Shown one piece after another: positions 24,285 to 32,991 of a stretch of 33,576 nt of DNA. The position numbers and the translations under genes are program-made. Numbering within the stretch: position 1 is the first letter of the stretch; each line of letters starts with the position of its first letter. Location of the stretch: the NCBI GenBank assembly GCA_009845545.1, contig VXZK01000275.1, positions 1 through 33,576 of the forward strand, written 5' to 3'. The notes under the pieces are model-generated. The model had not been told where the DNA came from. It was given only the letters and a program-made list of their open reading frames with translations, and ran no database searches. The DNA comes from Candidatus Poribacteria bacterium. GTDB lineage: Bacteria > Poribacteria > WGA-4E > WGA-3G.

Positions 24285-25447
24285 ACCATCACACTCTCTA
24301 TCCACGCCTCGTCAATTTCAAGCCCGAAACCGGGGGCATCCGAGGGTGCAACATAACCGTCTTTGATGACAGAAGTGCCGGGCAACTTCACCATCTCTGC
24401 CAGTGGAACACCCGGTGCCGAAACACCTTCAGAGCGTTCTCCCCATGTGATCGCAGGCATAGCGAACGCGAGATGTTGACCGTAAGGATAATTCATTCCG
24501 GCGTGCGTAATTACAGAGATGCCGTTTGCCTCCGCGATGTGGCAAATTTTGGTTGCAGCGGTAATGCCGCCACACCATAAGACATCCGGTTGGAAGATGT
24601 CAACGAGTCGTCGTCCCGCCGCCGCCGCAAAGACAGTGGGCAGATACCAGTGTTCACCTGTGGCAAGCGTTTGCCAAGGCAGCCGTTGACGCACCGTTTC
24701 ATAGCCGACAAAATCGTCGGGCGGGATATAATCTTCCATCCACTTCAAACCGTAAGGTTTCATAGTCTCACAGACGCGGACGGTATGCTCTATATCAAAC
24801 CCCGTCCAAGCATCTAACATCAGGTCAACTTTATCGCCGATGACTTCCCGCGTGCTTGCCACCAATTCCTCAAGCTTCCGTAAGCCTTCCACCCCGTGTT
24901 CGGGGCCCCACGGCGTAAAGAGTTTTGTCGCTTTGAATCCGAGTTCCATATACCACTCCTGATCGAAACCAGAGGCGTAGCAGAAAATCTTTTCTTTCTG
25001 GGGTCCACCGAGAAGTTCATAGACCGGTCTCTTCAGGATTTTGCCTTTGAGATCCCACAAAGCACAATCAACGGCACTGATGGCGTAACTCGTCAAGCCG
25101 GTTGCCCCAAAGGCAGCACAGGATCGCACCATTAAATCCCACATTTTCCCTGTTGCCATGCAATTTTCGCCGACGAGCCGCGGCGCAAAATGATCGTTGA
25201 TGATTCGGGTTACGGGGGCCCCGTAAAGCGAGATACCGAACCCCCATGTGCCATCTTCTGCCGTTACAATGCATGCCGGTCGGTTCCAACCGGAGCCGGA
25301 GATGTGTCCCCCTCTTCTATCGGATGCAGCATAACGCGAGACGGGTCGGTTCATCGGAAACGTTCTAGCTCGACTCGGCGTGCGTGGTGTTGTTGTCGGT
25401 TTTGGGTTGAGTACAATTTCTACGGCACGAACCTCTTTTATTTTCAT
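24281..25447 (-). CDS. MR/MLE family enzyme resembling L-rhamnonate dehydratase
   Basis: This 388-residue protein is a full enolase-superfamily enzyme. Lys172/Lys175 lie in FKATKLF. The metal ligands Asp212 (LDAWTGFD), Glu238 (KWMEDYIPP) and Glu265 (TGEHWYLP) have the standard spacing. Asp288 and His315 (THAGMNYPYGQH) are 27 residues apart, matching the Asp-His dyad of L-rhamnonate dehydratase. HAGMNxPxGQH is also characteristic of that subgroup. It should dehydrate a sugar acid. The substrate is not proven, and other rhamnose genes are absent. ATG 25447 follows AAAGGAG by 4 bases; an earlier in-frame start at 25507 has no family similarity. It is intact, unlike the MR/MLE pseudogene near 10 kb. 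Confidence 0.87.
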   Translation of the reverse strand: MKIKEVRAVEIVLNPKPTTTPRTPSRARTFPMNRPVSRYAASDRRGGHISGSGWNRPACIVTAEDGTWGFGISLYGAPVTRIINDHFAPRLVGENCMATGKMWDLMVRSCAAFGATGLTSYAISAVDCALWDLKGKILKRPVYELLGGPQKEKIFCYASGFDQEWYMELGFKATKLFTPWGPEHGVEGLRKLEELVASTREVIGDKVDLMLDAWTGFDIEHTVRVCETMKPYGLKWMEDYIPPDDFVGYETVRQRLPWQTLATGEHWYLPTVFAAAAGRRLVDIFQPDVLWCGGITAATKICHIAEANGISVITHAGMNYPYGQHLAFAMPAITWGERSEGVSAPGVPLAEMVKLPGTSVIKDGYVAPSDAPGFGLEIDEAWIESVMV

Positions 25448-25492
25448 AGAACTCCTTTCCATAATTGATGGGACACCTGAATTGTATGTAAA

Positions 25493-25606
25493 ATAGGACT
25501 TACGCATTTCCTCTTAAAGTCCCCTACCCTCTGATAACAGGATAAAGGGGTAGAGGCTTAGGGAGTTATAAATACCGCAATTACTGATTTTCGCGTAAGT
25601 TCTATA
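25493..25606. mobile_element. MITE-like element with TA-flanked terminal inverted repeats
   Basis: The ends read TAGGACTTACGC and GCGTAAGTTCTA, inverted with one mismatch over 12 bases. TAAAA lies directly outside both ends, which fits target-site duplication or a TA-targeting (IS630/mariner-like) element. The interior is about 90 bp with no ORF. A 12-base match to the left end occurs at 1581-1592. The element lies between the MR-type gene and DUF2283. Confidence 0.65.
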
Positions 25607-25610
25607 AAAT

Positions 25611-25829
25611 CTATGCACGAGCCATTTCTACCTTGCTGGGAAACTTATTGAGAATCAGTTTCTCCATTTCCACTTTGCTGCTAGCATTATCAATGTCAAT
25701 ACCGACAAGCCTACCATCAACATCATAATCAAGAAAAATACCTTCTGAGATTTCTCGGCTCTCTACGCTCGGTTCTTCAGAGAGGTCGATATATAGTGAG
25801 TCGGTCTCTGGATAATAGTTAAGTTTCAC
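25611..25829 (-). CDS. DUF2283 family protein
   Basis: This 72-residue protein has the DUF2283 signature: KLNYYPETDSLYIDLSEEPS followed by EISEGIFLDYDVDGRLVGIDIDNAS. These small proteins are often found near toxin-antitoxin genes, and their function is unknown. It ends with a short repeat of S-K-V-E-M. The GTG start overlaps the upstream GNAT-like stop by 4 bases (GTGA), and AGGA is nearby, so it is translated as a coupled pair. Its end abuts the MITE-like element, so its last codons may have been changed. Confidence 0.85.
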   Translation of the reverse strand: MKLNYYPETDSLYIDLSEEPSVESREISEGIFLDYDVDGRLVGIDIDNASSKVEMEKLILNKFPSKVEMARA

Positions 25830-26110
25830 GGTTTAAATCCTCGATCTGGAAAAGCGTTTTTCACAAAATATTGACGCATATCTTCAAATGCAGCCTCTAA
25901 TAACCGTGTACCCCAACCCTTCCGTTTATTCTCCTCATCAAAGATACCGAATTCCGTAATCTCAATATTGTGCCCTGATACCACACGCCAAACGAGTTCA
26001 CCAAGGATCGTTCCGTTTTCTTTCAATAAACGGAGAGCACGGTAGCCTTGAAGGTAATCGCTATAGTGGTTGGGCCTATGACTTCGTGCTGGAACAATAT
26101 CAATATACAC
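25826..26110 (-). CDS. Short GNAT-like protein, probably truncated
   Basis: This 94-residue protein has GNAT features: ILGELVWRVVSGHNIEITEFGIFDE (strands 2-4) and NKRKGWGTRLLEAAFEDMR (acetyl-CoA loop R-K-G-W-G-T and helix). It ends soon after (FVKNAFPDRGFKP), lacking the last strands that most GNATs use to bind acetyl-CoA and substrate. The start is GTG at 26110, with AAAAGGA upstream. It overlaps DUF2283, so the pair may be selected together or may be a truncation fusion point. Confidence 0.65.
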   Translation of the reverse strand: MYIDIVPARSHRPNHYSDYLQGYRALRLLKENGTILGELVWRVVSGHNIEITEFGIFDEENKRKGWGTRLLEAAFEDMRQYFVKNAFPDRGFKP

Positions 26111-26298
26111 GGTCTAATCCTTTTTAGAAACACTCTTAAAAGTACCAAAGTTTGGACAATCTTTTCAAATATAACGCATAATACAAAGATAAGTTATGAT
26201 TTTTCTTGCCCGAAATCTTGTTTTACTGTATCATAACGGATTACAGAGAAACGGTTTTTACCTGCTTAAAGTATAGCATCTTTCATTATATTTTTGTA

Positions 26299-28068
26299 GT
26301 GAGAATTAGGACAACCTTCAATTTGGAAAAAGTCCCTTTCAGGCAATACGCCGCACTCCTCTCACAGTACCTGAAACCACAGTGGATACGTGTGACCCTG
26401 CTCGCTATCTTCATGTTCAGCGGGATCGGTCTTACCCTAATCAATCCACAATTCATCCGCTACTTCTTTGACACAGCAGAAGCAGGCGGCGAGACGCGAA
26501 ACCTAATCATTGCTGGTATCGCGTTCGTCGCAATTGCCGCGCTCGGACAAGTCGTGATGTTAGTCAGCTCTTATTTAGGGCAAGATGTCGGTTGGCGTGC
26601 GACAAATCAGATGCGTGGCGACCTTGCACACCACTGCCTACAACTCGACCTGCCCTTCCATCACGAATACACCCCAGGTGAAATGGTTGAGCGCGTTGAC
26701 GGCGATACCGCAGCACTCTCAAGCTTTTTTTCCGAATTCATACTTCAGGTGTTAGGCAGCTTGTTACTGCTCGGCGGCATCCTGATTGTAATCACGCTTG
26801 AAGACTGGCGCATCGGTACAGCGTTGACAGGTTTCGTGGCGGTTTCCATATTTATCTATAATCTCACCCGGAACATCGCAGTTCCCGTCTACACAGCTGA
26901 GCGTGAAGGCTATTCCAAACTATTCGGGTTTCTTGAAGAACGGCTGACAGGTATCGCAGACCTCCGCACAAACGGCGGTATCGGCTATACCATGGATCGG
27001 TTCTACGATGTGAATCGGGATGTATACGGTCGAGCTGTAAAAGCACATGTGATGGGGGAAATTCTACAGACAATCAGCGGTGTGCTTTTCGCATTGGGTG
27101 TGGCACTGACGATGGGGTTCGGTATCTACCTATACCAGATAGAGGTGTTTACAATAGGAACCGTCTACCTCGTCGTTCATTACACAATGATGCTTCGAGG
27201 CCCCTTGATTATGATCAGTCGCCAGATTAACGAGCTACAGCGAGCAACGGCGGGTTTCAAACGGATTGAGGAACTCTATCGCATCACCCCAAGCATTGAA
27301 GATGGAACAGAAGCACTCCCTGAATCAGATACCCTCGGCATCGAATTCGATCACGTCACATTTGGGTACACCGAAGACGAATCTGTGCTGAAAGATGTTT
27401 CATTCCAATTACAACCCGGAAAATCACTGGGGTTGTTGGGACGCACAGGTAGCGGTAAGACAACGATCACCCGTCTCCTATTCCGGTTTTATGAAATCAA
27501 CAATGGACAGATTCGCGTCGGCGGCAAGCAAATTGAACGCATTCGGTTGGACGATTTACGGAACCGGATCGGTATGGTTACCCAAGATGTGCAACTCTTC
27601 AGCGCAACAGTGCGCGAGAATTTAACCCTCTTTGATGCTGAAATCAGCGACAATCGGATCCTATCGGTGATTGAGGAACTCGGGTTATCCGAATGGTATC
27701 AGTCGTTACCGAATGGACTTGATACCGTTCTTGAAGGCACCGGTATGTCCGCAGGAGAGGCGCAGCTCCTCGCGTTCGCAAGGGTTTTCCTAAAAGACCC
27801 ACGGATCGTTATCCTCGATGAACCGTCATCCAGACTTGATCCAGCAACGGAACAACGTATCGACAACGCAGTCCAACGTCTGTTGAAAGGGCGGACCAGC
27901 ATCATCATTGCCCACCGACTCGGCACAGTTCAACAGGTCGATGAAATTATGGTCCTCGCCGAGGGTGAGATTCAGGAACACGGTGAACGAAAGCGACTCG
28001 TCCAAGACCCTGATTCGGTCTTCTCACAATTGTTGAAAACAGGTGGGTTGGAGGAATTGACGCAATGA
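26299..28068 (+). CDS. ABC exporter half-transporter, subunit A (canonical catalytic Glu)
   Basis: This 589-residue protein, counted from GTG 26299, has an N-terminal six-helix transmembrane domain (about 27-315) and a C-terminal ATPase. Walker A is GRTGSGKT (381-388), the signature is degenerate (MSAGEAQ, 483-489), Walker B is VILDEP with Asp507/Glu508, and the H-loop is His539. It overlaps subunit B by 4 bases (ATGA). The start is uncertain: in-frame TTG at 26206 and 26323 are alternatives, and no clear ribosome site precedes any of them. GTG 26299 leaves about 26 residues before the first membrane helix, as in relatives. It should export a lipid, drug or peptide; substrate unknown. Confidence 0.88.
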   Translation: MRIRTTFNLEKVPFRQYAALLSQYLKPQWIRVTLLAIFMFSGIGLTLINPQFIRYFFDTAEAGGETRNLIIAGIAFVAIAALGQVVMLVSSYLGQDVGWRATNQMRGDLAHHCLQLDLPFHHEYTPGEMVERVDGDTAALSSFFSEFILQVLGSLLLLGGILIVITLEDWRIGTALTGFVAVSIFIYNLTRNIAVPVYTAEREGYSKLFGFLEERLTGIADLRTNGGIGYTMDRFYDVNRDVYGRAVKAHVMGEILQTISGVLFALGVALTMGFGIYLYQIEVFTIGTVYLVVHYTMMLRGPLIMISRQINELQRATAGFKRIEELYRITPSIEDGTEALPESDTLGIEFDHVTFGYTEDESVLKDVSFQLQPGKSLGLLGRTGSGKTTITRLLFRFYEINNGQIRVGGKQIERIRLDDLRNRIGMVTQDVQLFSATVRENLTLFDAEISDNRILSVIEELGLSEWYQSLPNGLDTVLEGTGMSAGEAQLLAFARVFLKDPRIVILDEPSSRLDPATEQRIDNAVQRLLKGRTSIIIAHRLGTVQQVDEIMVLAEGEIQEHGERKRLVQDPDSVFSQLLKTGGLEELTQ

Positions 28069-29825
28069 CGACAGGACAAGCCTCGATCCGCCTCATCCGT
28101 TACCGTCCGCTCCTATTTCTGGGTACGATCCTTTTCCGCGGCTTAGACGACCTCATGCCGTTCTTTGACGGACTCATTAGGAAGGCACTTTTTGATACGC
28201 TTGAAGCCATCACTGACGGAACTGGTGCAGGACTCAACCCTTGGACCTTTGTTGCCCTTTTTCTTGTCGCTCACCTCGCGGATCGAGGTGTACTCATATC
28301 GTCGGCATTCGTATGGGCGCGTTGGCGTTACGCCGTTTCAACGCTCCTCCGAAAAAACCTGATGACATCTATCATGAATATGTCCGCACCGCAGCGTGTG
28401 TCAACCGCCTCTGGCGAAGTGACAAACCGTCTACGCGATGATGTGCAAGCGATCTTGAGCTACTTGGAACAGTACATCCATCTATGGGGAAATCTTATCT
28501 TCGTGATCCTGGCAGTCATCTGGATGGCTCGGATCAATGTAACAGTGACACTGATTACAGTTATCCCAGGTATCCTTATTGTCACGATTGTCAACATGTC
28601 AAGACGATTTATTCAGAGGTATCGTACAGCGCAACGTGTTTCCACTGAACAGTCAACTAACTTTGTTAATGAACTGTTCCAATCCATCTTAGCAGTGAAG
28701 GTTGCACGAACAGAACCGAATGTAATTGCCCATTTTCGGAAACTCAACGACGCACGCCGTAAGGCGACGCTGGTAGATAACCTATTCAACCAAGTCCTTC
28801 GATCAATAAGTTTCAATATCGGTAACCTCGCCACGGGCGTAATATTGATTCTGGTCGCAGAACAGATGAAAGCAGGCGAATTTACAGTCGGCGACTTTGC
28901 ACTGTTTGCTACGTATATCGGTGATGTCGCGAGAAGCGGATCGCTCATCGGTAGTACAATGGCACAGCACCAACGCGCAGCGGTCTCATTCTCACGTATG
29001 GAACAGACGGTTGAGGAGATGCCGAAAGATAATTTGGTAGAACACACACCGGTATATCTCCGAGAGAAACAACCGCCACTCGTCCCGCCCCAACGGACAG
29101 AGGCAGACCGATTAGACGAACTTACTGTTACAGGACTCTCTTACCGCTATGACGACAACGCATCTGGGATTGCCGATGTCGATTTGAAAATCCCAGCAGG
29201 TTCGTTCACTGTTGTCACCGGACAGATCGGTTCAGGCAAAACGACGTTAGTGCAAACACTCTTGGGGGTCCTGCCGAAACAGTCTGGAGAAATTCGCTGG
29301 AATGGTGAAATCGTTGAGGATCCGAAGTCGTTTTTCGTTCCGCCGCGTTGTGCCTACACACCGCAAACACCGAAACTCTTCAGCGAAAAACTGAGTGCTA
29401 ACATTCTCATGGGCTTGCCGTGGAATTGGGATGACCTTAATCGGGCGATTCGGCTCGGTGTCATGGAGAAAGATCTTCCGACACTTGAGGATGGTCTCGA
29501 AACGGTTGTTGGACCGCGTGGGGTTAAATTGTCGGGCGGGCAGATGCAGCGCACAGCGGCGGCGCGAATGTTTATCCGAAACTCGGAATTACTCGTTTTT
29601 GACGACCTTTCGTCTGGACTTGACGTGGAGACGGAACAGATTTTGTGGGAACGGCTCTTTGAAACCAGACGCGCAACCTGTCTCGTCGTTTCTCACCGGC
29701 GACCCGCACTGCGTCGAGCAGATCAGATTGTTGTCCTGAAAGACGGGCGCGTTGAGGCTATCGGAACGCTGGACGAACTGCTTGCCTCCTCCGAAGAAAT
29801 GCGGAAGTTATGGGCAAGCGACTGA
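28065..29825 (+). CDS. ABC exporter half-transporter, subunit B (degenerate Walker B)
   Basis: This 586-residue protein has an N-terminal transmembrane domain (about 15-300) and an ATPase domain. Walker A is GQIGSGKT (386-393), the signature is intact (LSGGQ, 489-493), and Walker B is [10 protein letters not shown], in which Asp514 replaces the catalytic Glu. The H-loop is His544. Subunit A has the reverse pattern, with an intact Walker B and a poor signature. Together they form one active and one inactive ATP site, the known arrangement of heterodimeric exporters such as TM287/288 and BmrCD. The pair is therefore almost certainly a heterodimer. Confidence 0.92.
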   Translation: MTTGQASIRLIRYRPLLFLGTILFRGLDDLMPFFDGLIRKALFDTLEAITDGTGAGLNPWTFVALFLVAHLADRGVLISSAFVWARWRYAVSTLLRKNLMTSIMNMSAPQRVSTASGEVTNRLRDDVQAILSYLEQYIHLWGNLIFVILAVIWMARINVTVTLITVIPGILIVTIVNMSRRFIQRYRTAQRVSTEQSTNFVNELFQSILAVKVARTEPNVIAHFRKLNDARRKATLVDNLFNQVLRSISFNIGNLATGVILILVAEQMKAGEFTVGDFALFATYIGDVARSGSLIGSTMAQHQRAAVSFSRMEQTVEEMPKDNLVEHTPVYLREKQPPLVPPQRTEADRLDELTVTGLSYRYDDNASGIADVDLKIPAGSFTVVTGQIGSGKTTLVQTLLGVLPKQSGEIRWNGEIVEDPKSFFVPPRCAYTPQTPKLFSEKLSANILMGLPWNWDDLNRAIRLGVMEKDLPTLEDGLETVVGPRGVKLSGGQMQRTAAARMFIRNSELLVFDDLSSGLDVETEQILWERLFETRRATCLVVSHRRPALRRADQIVVLKDGRVEAIGTLDELLASSEEMRKLWASD

Positions 29826-30139
29826 AGTTGAGTCGCGCATAAAACCTTGGGAGGTTTTGCTTCAAGTAGTGTCGAAGTAATTCCTAAATCTACTAGTGTT
29901 CTGTCCGCATTCAAATGATGGATAGAATTTTTCGTAGGGGCGGGGTTTCCCCGCCCGATGTATCAATCATTTATGACTTGACGAAGCACTAGAAAATAAA
30001 AAAGGCTCAAATGAAAGTTCAGAATCCTTGAAAGCACAATTGGAAGAAGGCAAACGGCAAGGCTGAAAATATGTTTCACTTTTGATCCGTCTAAACACAT
30101 ATCTCCGGAAGCATCTGCCGATTAATTGAGGAAAACAAC
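29826..30139. other. Spacer after the ABC exporter: hairpins and a MITE-like repeat
   Basis: A 7-bp stem, AAAACCT-tggg-AGGTTTT (29841-29858), follows the ABC genes and could act as a weak terminator; no T-tract follows. The next 100 bases are a MITE-like repeat with a GC-rich hairpin inside. The remainder up to the GTG at 30140 holds no gene I can support. Confidence 0.5.
29893..29992. mobile_element. 100-bp MITE-like element with CTAGTG ends
   Basis: The ends CTAGTGTTCTGTC and GACGAAGCACTAG are inverted repeats matching at 10 of 13 positions. Inside, GGGCGGGG-ttt-CCCCGCCC (29938-29956) forms a perfect 8-bp hairpin of the type dispersed in many environmental genomes. There is no ORF. The CTAG ends contain TA, which would suit a TA-targeting transposase. 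Confidence 0.5.
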
Positions 30140-31672
30140 GTGAATTCAAATACCGTTCATATACTTGATACTGGCACAGAACTGTTTGTTGACGACGCGC
30201 TGATCGCTTCCAAACACGGCGTGACGCGCACACTGCATCAGTGCGTAAAGCATGATGTCTCTGTTCTTAAACCTGACCCCGGCAATCTGTGGGAACACGG
30301 TGGCCCGGATCAGTCCAGACGTGTGCACCTCTACGGGACTACAATGTACGATGCTGCGTACGGAAAATACCGTATGTGGTACATGTGTCGTATGGGGCCG
30401 CATTGGCGGTTTGAGGCGAATGAGATTCCGGGACTTTACGTCCCACGTCCTGACCGAAACCCCTCAACATACAGGGGACAGACCCACGATGCTTACGGAC
30501 GAAAATTTGTTGAGAACGATCGCGGCGACCTTACCTGCTACGCAGAGAGCAACGATGGATTGACATGGACGAAACCGAATCTTGGTCTGTTTGAATTTAA
30601 CGGAAACCCAAACAATAATATCGTGTGGGACCTCCACGGCGCGTGTGTCTTCCGTGATGACGAGGAATCGGATACGCAGAGACGGTATAAGATGATCGGT
30701 TTTTGCAGACGGTATCGTAACATCTTCTTGCTCATGTCACCCGATGGCATCCGATGGGACGACTCAGATTACCTTGAACCGATTGCGGATCGGGACAACG
30801 AAGGCGCGTTTAACGTCATCTACGATAAAAAAACAGATCTGTTTCGTGCGTATGCCCTAATCCGTGGAAACGATAAAGACGCAAGGCGCATGATCGCATA
30901 CACCGAAAGCCCACGTCTTGAGGGACCCTGGAAACCGCTCGAACCAATGTTCGGTGCAACGGATGCGGATGACGAAATCGGTGTACAGAGATACGGCGCG
31001 GATCGTGCTGAAATCCACAACATGTCAGGTTTCCTCTATCATAATATCTATATCGGGATCGCTGGGGTGCTCTATGTAACGGGACCGGGTGCAGCGGAGC
31101 ATGAAATCCCTATCGATGGACCGATTGACGCGCAACTCATTTGCAGCCGAGACGGGTTTAATTGGGACTACCCCGACGCAATTCGAACCCCGATCATTCC
31201 GCGCGGCGAAAGTGGCACATTCGACACCGGTATGATTATGGGAACCGCTATTGAACCGATCATTACCGACGATGAAATTCACTGGTACTATACTGGAACA
31301 GAACACACCCACGGTGCACAGATGAAGGATAGGCACAAGGAGATCGGACTTGCGAAGTGGCGATTAGACGGTTTCGTTTCGCTTGATGCTGATACGGAAG
31401 GTGGTGTTGTTGAAACCGTTCCGCTGCAGATTCCGGACGGTGAGCTTGAAATTAACGCAGATGCAAGCGACGGACAGGTCAAAGTAGAAGTGCTGACAGC
31501 TGAGGGACAGGTTCAACCCGGATTTTCGATGGATGACTGCGTTCCGTTGACAAGTGATAATATCCGACACGCGATGCGATGGAAATCGGCTACGTTAGCG
31601 GATACAATACAACCGTTGCGACTCCGTTTCATTTTGAACCGTGCAAAACTTTACGCCTTTCGTCTTGAATAG
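30140..31672 (+). CDS. Predicted beta-propeller glycoside-hydrolase-like protein
   Basis: This 510-residue protein has repeating blade-like strands with the motifs GKYRMWYMCR, AESNDGLTWTKPNLGLFEFN, RYKMIGFCRR, SPDGIRWDDSDYLEP, NVIYDKKTDLFRAYA, CSRDGFNWDYPDA and EIHWYYTGTE. S-x-D-G-x-x-W is typical of five-bladed beta-propellers of the GH32/GH43/sialidase type. I cannot name the catalytic residues. No signal peptide is seen, so it may be cytoplasmic. The C-terminal beta-sandwich-like part (430-510) resembles the second domain of GH32 enzymes. The GTG start follows TTGAGGAA by 8 bases. It is the first gene of a run with the retropepsin-like gene (34 bases later) and a decayed PhyH gene. Confidence 0.7.
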   Translation: MNSNTVHILDTGTELFVDDALIASKHGVTRTLHQCVKHDVSVLKPDPGNLWEHGGPDQSRRVHLYGTTMYDAAYGKYRMWYMCRMGPHWRFEANEIPGLYVPRPDRNPSTYRGQTHDAYGRKFVENDRGDLTCYAESNDGLTWTKPNLGLFEFNGNPNNNIVWDLHGACVFRDDEESDTQRRYKMIGFCRRYRNIFLLMSPDGIRWDDSDYLEPIADRDNEGAFNVIYDKKTDLFRAYALIRGNDKDARRMIAYTESPRLEGPWKPLEPMFGATDADDEIGVQRYGADRAEIHNMSGFLYHNIYIGIAGVLYVTGPGAAEHEIPIDGPIDAQLICSRDGFNWDYPDAIRTPIIPRGESGTFDTGMIMGTAIEPIITDDEIHWYYTGTEHTHGAQMKDRHKEIGLAKWRLDGFVSLDADTEGGVVETVPLQIPDGELEINADASDGQVKVEVLTAEGQVQPGFSMDDCVPLTSDNIRHAMRWKSATLADTIQPLRLRFILNRAKLYAFRLE

Positions 31673-31706
31673 CTGCTTTTTGAATTAAACATAGGAGTTA
31701 AAAAGA

Positions 31707-32120
31707 ATGAGACATACTACGCAAATTGAACTTGAAAATTTATACGATCTGGTTGCTGTAAAACTTGGTGTTATGGATCCTGAAGATGTGCGAAGCCTCA
31801 TTGTCATGGATGCCCTTGTTGATACTGGTGCAACGGGTCTTTGCCTACCGACACCAGTCATTGAACAACTCGGGCTCACACCTATTGAAACGAGGCGGGC
31901 ACGTACCGCTACCGGCATCGTTGACCGCGTCCTTTATTCAGAAGTCCAATTTACAATATTGGAACGAACAGGGACGATGCAAATTACCGATCTGCCTGAG
32001 GGGTCGCCTGTCCTCGTGGGACACATGGTTTTGGAGCATTTAGATCTCTGTGTTGATATAAAAGAGGGGTTAATCTATAATCCAGCACACGATGGTGAAT
32101 GGGTTACAGAGATCCTCTAA
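31707..32120 (+). CDS. Retropepsin-like aspartic protease domain protein
   Basis: This 137-residue protein has the hallmark D-T-G-A at 39-42 (ALVDTGATGLCLPTPVIEQLG), a loop like the flap region (RRARTATGIVDRVLYSEV), and the second hydrophobic-Gly element in SPVLVGHMVLEHLDLCVD. A single lobe would have to dimerise to bring two Asp39 residues together. Bacterial clan AA proteins of this size are common and mostly uncharacterised. AGGAG lies before the ATG. It sits 11 bases upstream of the PhyH pseudogene. Confidence 0.8.
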   Translation: MRHTTQIELENLYDLVAVKLGVMDPEDVRSLIVMDALVDTGATGLCLPTPVIEQLGLTPIETRRARTATGIVDRVLYSEVQFTILERTGTMQITDLPEGSPVLVGHMVLEHLDLCVDIKEGLIYNPAHDGEWVTEIL

Positions 32121-32131
32121 AGGAGAAGTAA

Positions 32132-32814
32132 ATGGCTACCTTATCGACACACGACGACTCCCCGGAAAATCGTGTGGATAACCTGTTGAAACTGGAAGTA
32201 CTTGAAGCGTTTGACCGGACTGTGTTTGAGCGAGATGGATATTGGGTGTGGGAAGGGATACTAACGGATACTGCCCGTAAACAGTGGACAGCCAGCTTAC
32301 AGAAGTTACAACAGATGAACGATGCGATCCTCATGGATACGGAGTGGCGTGCTATTGACTTTGAGGCGCGGGGGTTTCCGCAGCCTTTGCCAGAGCAAAT
32401 TGCGCCGGCGTTTTTGGCGGCGTGCTGCGTCGGATTCCGTACAAATGGAGCACGGAACGCCCTGATGATGACGCTGCCATGAAAGCGGGCTGGCTGAAAG
32501 GCAAAATCCACGCCTTCACAGGGAAGCCGTTGGAAATCGTACACCTCTCACTACCGCCCGGAAGCATGGTTTCGTTTGTTCATCACATGTCGCATTATGT
32601 TGGCTATCGGAAGCCAGAGATGCCGACCCGGTGGGGACTGCTTATGGCGTATCGAACGCCCGACCCAGAAGCAGAGCCAGCCAAATGGACAAATGGCATT
32701 CCGACCCATTGGGTGGAACAGGCCGCGGACCAAGGAAAACTACGCGCTGCGGCACAGCGTGTATTTGAGGCAGATAATCCGCTCGATATGCCCTCACAGA
32801 GTCGTAACGAATAA
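32132..32814 (+). pseudogene. PhyH-like dioxygenase gene with central deletion and frameshift
   Basis: Frame 2 (32132 to about 32428) gives the N-terminal part (VLEAFDRTVFERDGYWVWEG, ILTDTARKQWTASLQKLQ, AIDFEARGFPQPLPEQIAPA). Frame 1 (from about 32425 to 32814) gives the C-terminal part (RIPYKWSTERPDDDAAMKAG, WLKGKIHAFTGKPLEIVHLS, PPGSMVSFVHHMSHYVG, RWGLLMAYRTPDP). This is the order of PhyH-type proteins, but the middle, which should hold the H-x-D metal site (about 150 residues by my recollection of the family), is missing, and a one-base shift separates the halves. The start has AAAGGAG. The result is very probably inactive. The frame change near 32428 could instead be an assembly join. Confidence 0.8.
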
Positions 32815-32991
32815 GGTTCCCTTATTGGGAGGTCCCACCTCAGGGTAGAAACGGGGAGATTTCGAGTCCGGTGTTTCCGTATGCAAGACGTTCCATTTTA
32901 CCCGCCTTTACGCCAAACGCCCATTTTTCGTGTACCATTGGGCGTTTGGATACAAAGCCATAATGGATACCTCTAATTTTATTATTCAGCG
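32815..32991. terminator. Convergent spacer with a perfect 11-bp stem-loop
   Basis: CCAAACGCCCA (32913-32923) and TGGGCGTTTGG (32939-32949) flank a 15-base loop between the convergent PhyH pseudogene and the TPR gene. It could end transcription from both sides. There is no T-tract, so factor-independent action is not certain. The remaining bases show no gene. Confidence 0.55.

Noticed and set aside
24281..25447. A rhamnose catabolic operon around the L-rhamnonate dehydratase-like gene
   Set aside because: No rhamnose dehydrogenase, lactonase or aldolase is nearby; the neighbours are a methyltransferase, GNAT, YdcF and adenosine deaminase.
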